Shown here piece after piece: positions 6,953 to 9,426 of a stretch of DNA of 9,426 nucleotides. The stretch lies in NCBI GenBank assembly GCA_031427625.1, contig JANPNV010000035.1, forward strand, positions 1 through 9,426. The letters are read 5' to 3'. Source of the DNA: JADKIH01 sp031427625 (GTDB taxonomy: Bacteria > Bacteroidota > Bacteroidia > AKYH767-A > 2013-40CM-41-45). Positions within the stretch are counted from its first letter, which is position 1. Each line of letters begins with the position of its first letter. The notes under the pieces were generated by a model. It made no database searches. It saw only the letters and a list, made by a program, of their open reading frames with translations, and was not told where the DNA came from. Both the position numbers and the translations under genes were made by a program.

Positions 6953-7828
6953 TCAATTAACTTTTTTTAATAGAAGGCTTACTGATTTTTTCAAATTGCA
7001 GGTTCCTGATATATCGGTCACCAATGCATGAATGATAACGCGGCCTTTGGAATAGTCATCGGATGAAGGTGAATAGTTTGCACTTGAATTGCTGATGATT
7101 TTAAATGATCCTGTTCCATCACTGCTCCATTCTGTTTTACCCAGAGATTCTTTACACGTGATGGAAATTTTCACAGGTTTTCCTTCAGCAATAACACTGA
7201 CAGGCTCAACAATAAAATCGGGTCCTTTGTTAATCGTTAATATGAGATTGTCTGTATCAGGAAAACAAACTCCAAATGGTATTGCGACAAGCGATAATGA
7301 ACATCCTCTTTCACGAGCATCTTTTTCCGACGGAAAATATTTTGTATTCAAGTTTGAGGGATCTTCAAATTTCCCCGTTCCATTAGATATCCATTCAGTC
7401 TTTTGAGTTTTGCCTAAAATCTTCCCATTCAGTAAAAATGGTTGACCCTGGCAGGCATTAAGATTTCCGCCTGCAACAGCTTTTGGCTGGCTGTTAACTG
7501 TGATTTTTATTTCGTTTCTGGCAGGAGTACATTTAAGTTTCGGATTAGAAGCGACAAGTATTAATACAACACCGCTACCGATTTCGTCCGGAGAAGGAGT
7601 ATATTCTGCGTTCAATGTATTTCTGTCTGGAATAAAAATTCCTTTTCCGCCTCTCCAGACCGACTGAGTAGCATCTCCTCCGATTATTCCATTCAGATTT
7701 ACAGTGCCGTTTTCGCAAACTTCAATATCTGGTCCTGCATTTACTTCGAATTTTGCATTGCATTCCTGCGAAATTCCTGAAATGCAAAAAGCAATTATGC
7801 AGTATCCGGCTAAAAATAATTTCAACAT
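6953..7828 (-). CDS. Secreted three-repeat PKD-like protein without a T9SS sorting domain (291 aa)
   Basis: I do not recognise a named family member. A signal peptide is clear (MLKLFLAGYCIIAFCISGIS, cleavage near residue 21). The rest is three PKD-like repeats beginning at about residues 29, 117 and 200. The first (VNAGPDIEVC, LNGIIGGDAT, W-x-GG, FIPDRNTLNA) belongs to the same family as the repeats of the large neighbour and is closest to its fifth copy. The second and third are diverged but keep W..NGTG or W.SDGTG and the Y-x-P block. The protein ends ...SLLLKKVN with no YPNP-type sorting domain, so it should be exported by Sec to the periplasm and not carried out by its own T9SS signal. 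It starts about 20 nt after the terminator of the upstream gene and is followed after 83 bp by the large surface gene, so it may share a transcript with that gene. A partner or chaperone-like role for the large protein is only a guess. Confidence 0.85.
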   Translation of the reverse strand: MLKLFLAGYCIIAFCISGISQECNAKFEVNAGPDIEVCENGTVNLNGIIGGDATQSVWRGGKGIFIPDRNTLNAEYTPSPDEIGSGVVLILVASNPKLKCTPARNEIKITVNSQPKAVAGGNLNACQGQPFLLNGKILGKTQKTEWISNGTGKFEDPSNLNTKYFPSEKDARERGCSLSLVAIPFGVCFPDTDNLILTINKGPDFIVEPVSVIAEGKPVKISITCKESLGKTEWSSDGTGSFKIISNSSANYSPSSDDYSKGRVIIHALVTDISGTCNLKKSVSLLLKKVN

Positions 7829-7850
7829 TTATTGATTCTTATAAGTTTAA

Positions 7851-7879
7851 AAAAGGAGCTGCATCGTACAGCTCCTTTT
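7851..7879 (-). terminator. Strong intrinsic terminator after the SprB-repeat gene
   Basis: A perfect 11-bp inverted repeat AAAAGGAGCTG / CAGCTCCTTTT surrounds a 7-nt loop (7862-7868). On the minus strand it ends in six T residues. It begins 10 nt past the TAA of the upstream gene and ends about 20 nt before the ATG of the next gene (7828), so it separates the two genes, or works as an attenuator between them. Confidence 0.9.
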
Positions 7880-7889
7880 AATTATTTTA

Positions 7890-9426
7890 TTATTCAAATA
7901 CAACGCGCATTAATCTTGTCTGGTCATCAATATCAATTCTGATAAAGTAGATTCCCTTCGCAAGGTTTCCGAAATCATCATTTATCATATTGGTTCCCTG
8001 AGCAGTTGTGCCTGTTTGAACATGAACCGTTCTTCCTGTGAAGTCAAGCATCTGAATATTGTAATGTTGGTTTTCAGTTGCATCAAACTCAATAGAAATA
8101 GCGCCATTCGTTGGGTTTGGATAAACCTTGGCCGTAAAAGGAATGGGTGTTGGTTGTCCTGGTTCACTATATCTCGCATAGAACGTACTTGTTGTTGATT
8201 TACATCCTTTCGCATCTGTAATAGTAACAGTGTAAGTATTACCATGTGCGATGGAAATAGTTTGCATGGTTGAAGTAGTATTCCAAAGGAATGTATATCC
8301 TGGAGTACCACCTGATCCCATTGCAGAAGCTGTTCCCGGACCACCTGATCCCGGAATTGAAATACTTGAAGTTACCTGCGTTGGCTGAGTGATAGTTACG
8401 GAAGCTGTCTTAGTACAACCTTTAGAATCAGTCACTGTCACAACATATGTACCGGCAGATAATCCTGTAATGCTTGATGTAGTTTTTACTGGCACCGTAT
8501 TCCATGAGAATGTATATGGCGCTGTAGCACCACTACCTGCAGAATTTGCGCTTGCATTACTTCCGCCAAAGCAGCTAACAGCTGTCTTGCTAGTTGATAC
8601 GTTCATGATGGCAGGTTGAATAATTGTCACCGACTGTGATGGAATTGTACAACCGCTTGCATCACTAATTGTAACCGTATATGTACCGGGAGCAAGTCCT
8701 GTTGCCATTTGTGTGGTTTGTCCATTACTCCAGCTGTAGAAGTATGGCATTGTCCCGCCGATAACATTTGCAGTCGCTGTTCCATTACTGGCACCATAAC
8801 ATGTAACATATACAGGCGTGATTGTAAGATATAGCTGGCCCGGCTGAGAAATTGTCTTGCTTCCCAGAGTAATTGTACATGCTGGATTTGCAGCATCACG
8901 AATCTGTACGGAGTAAGTTCCGGGAGCAAGAGGAGAGAAATTCCCGGTTGATTGCCATGATCCTGCATCAAGTCTGTATTGATAGGTTCCTGATCCACCT
9001 GTCGGAGATGAAATGGTAATTGTACCATTAGCAGCGCCATAACATGTAACATTTGTTTTAGCAACTGTAGCACTTAATACACCAGGCTGAGTGATCATCT
9101 GATTGCCTAAAACAATTATACAAGCAATATGATCAGCATCACGAATCTGAACAGAATATGTAGCCGGTGCAAGTCCAGTGAAGCTTCCACTTGTTTGCCA
9201 TGTGCCTGCATTAAGTCGGAATTCATAGTTGCCGTAACCACCGGTTGCAGATGAAACAGTAATTGTTCCATCGTTGGCGCCATTACATGTAATATTCGTT
9301 TTGGCAACAGTTGCAAATAGCGTATTTGGTTGTGTAACTAATTCATTTCCGAGAAGAACTACGCAAGTTGGATGAGCTGCATCTCTTATTTGTACTGTAT
9401 AGTTTAATGGTGGAAGATTTATAAAG
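7890..9426 (-). CDS. SprB-repeat T9SS surface protein, 5' end outside the window (511 residues seen)
   Basis: The frame enters at the window edge (first full codon at 9425) and is open to the TAA at 7890; the ATG at 9098 is internal, because matching repeat sequence continues upstream of it. The visible part is a row of SprB repeats. Two nearly complete units share VAKTN-x-TC-x-GA, TGG, the R-L-x-AG-x-WQ block, LAP-x-TYSVQIRDA and TQPG. These are followed by more typical units with C-x-G-x-SN, YFYSW or YTFSW and GLSAGTYVVTVTD. A type A T9SS sorting domain forms the last 80 or so residues (VYPNPTNG, MLDFTGRTV, LAKGIYFIRID). SprB of Flavobacterium is a mobile cell-surface adhesin of gliding motility; the repeat is also common in other exported adhesins, so a gliding role is not proven. 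The gene ends in a perfect hairpin terminator 10 nt downstream. The full length is unknown. Confidence 0.9.
   Translation of the reverse strand, partial: FINLPPLNYTVQIRDAAHPTCVVLLGNELVTQPNTLFATVAKTNITCNGANDGTITVSSATGGYGNYEFRLNAGTWQTSGSFTGLAPATYSVQIRDADHIACIIVLGNQMITQPGVLSATVAKTNVTCYGAANGTITISSPTGGSGTYQYRLDAGSWQSTGNFSPLAPGTYSVQIRDAANPACTITLGSKTISQPGQLYLTITPVYVTCYGASNGTATANVIGGTMPYFYSWSNGQTTQMATGLAPGTYTVTISDASGCTIPSQSVTIIQPAIMNVSTSKTAVSCFGGSNASANSAGSGATAPYTFSWNTVPVKTTSSITGLSAGTYVVTVTDSKGCTKTASVTITQPTQVTSSISIPGSGGPGTASAMGSGGTPGYTFLWNTTSTMQTISIAHGNTYTVTITDAKGCKSTTSTFYARYSEPGQPTPIPFTAKVYPNPTNGAISIEFDATENQHYNIQMLDFTGRTVHVQTGTTAQGTNMINDDFGNLAKGIYFIRIDIDDQTRLMRVVFE
8820..9426 (-). repeat. 243-bp (81-residue) tandem SprB-type units
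   Basis: Two adjacent units and the end of a third at the window edge repeat with a period of 243 bp: the CATGTAA string encoding part of the TC-x-GA block falls at 9043 and again at 9286. Shared residues are ATVAKTN, GTIT, SGTYQYRL or GNYEFRL, and TYSVQIRDA. The array probably continues beyond the window. The DNA similarity is lower than in the 150-bp duplication of the large gene, so this array is older. Confidence 0.8.

Noticed and set aside
6953..7828. Lipoprotein signal in the 291-residue protein
   Set aside because: A cysteine follows the hydrophobic segment (ISQEC), but the residues before it do not form a lipobox, so a Sec signal-peptidase I site is more likely.

Overview
The window looks like a piece of a Bacteroidota chromosome, probably a gliding or environmental relative of the Flavobacteria, Sphingobacteria or Chitinophagia. 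The evidence is two proteins ending in type A C-terminal sorting domains of the type IX secretion system (T9SS), many SprB-type and PKD/Ig-like repeats, low GC in the coding regions, and a tyrosine recombinase/IS91 transposase pair of a kind I know from this phylum. Every supported gene lies on the minus strand, so transcription runs from high to low coordinates.

Positions 1-1656 hold a decaying mobile element. Reading along the minus strand there is a nested inverted repeat (1538-1652), a tyrosine recombinase gene with a lesion at each end (559-1457), and the N-terminal third of an IS91-type HUH transposase (143-559). At about 142/143 the transposase frame passes without a stop into a fragment of an unrelated DUF808 (YedI-like) membrane protein, which runs off the window edge. 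The recombinase reading frame has two interruptions: an A8 run directly after the likely ATG that puts the start out of frame, and an in-frame TAG 18 codons before the natural TAA. That TAA overlaps the transposase ATG as TAATG. Positions 1653-1972 are AT-rich and show no gene.

Positions 1973-9426 hold three exported repeat proteins in a row. Farthest upstream is the 3' part of a SprB-repeat protein with a T9SS sorting domain (7890-9426, 5' end outside the window), followed by a strong intrinsic terminator (7851-7879). Only about 20 nt further on begins a 291-residue secreted protein made of three PKD-like repeats and lacking a sorting domain (6953-7828). After 83 bp comes a 1612-residue T9SS protein (2031-6869), which carries six copies of the same repeat family, four shorter CNxxxW/GCDS repeats, SprB-like repeats, three PKD-like domains and a sorting domain. 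It ends in a second intrinsic terminator (1973-2007).

The likely theme of the large region is cell-surface adhesion or matrix proteins; no enzymatic domain is visible. The small protein shares its repeat with the large one and may be its partner or a domain-donor paralogue. I see no convincing new defence or metabolic system. The most unusual items are the in-frame transposase/DUF808 junction, the interrupted and translationally coupled recombinase-transposase pair with its hairpin-forming flank, and the shared cysteine-paired repeat family.
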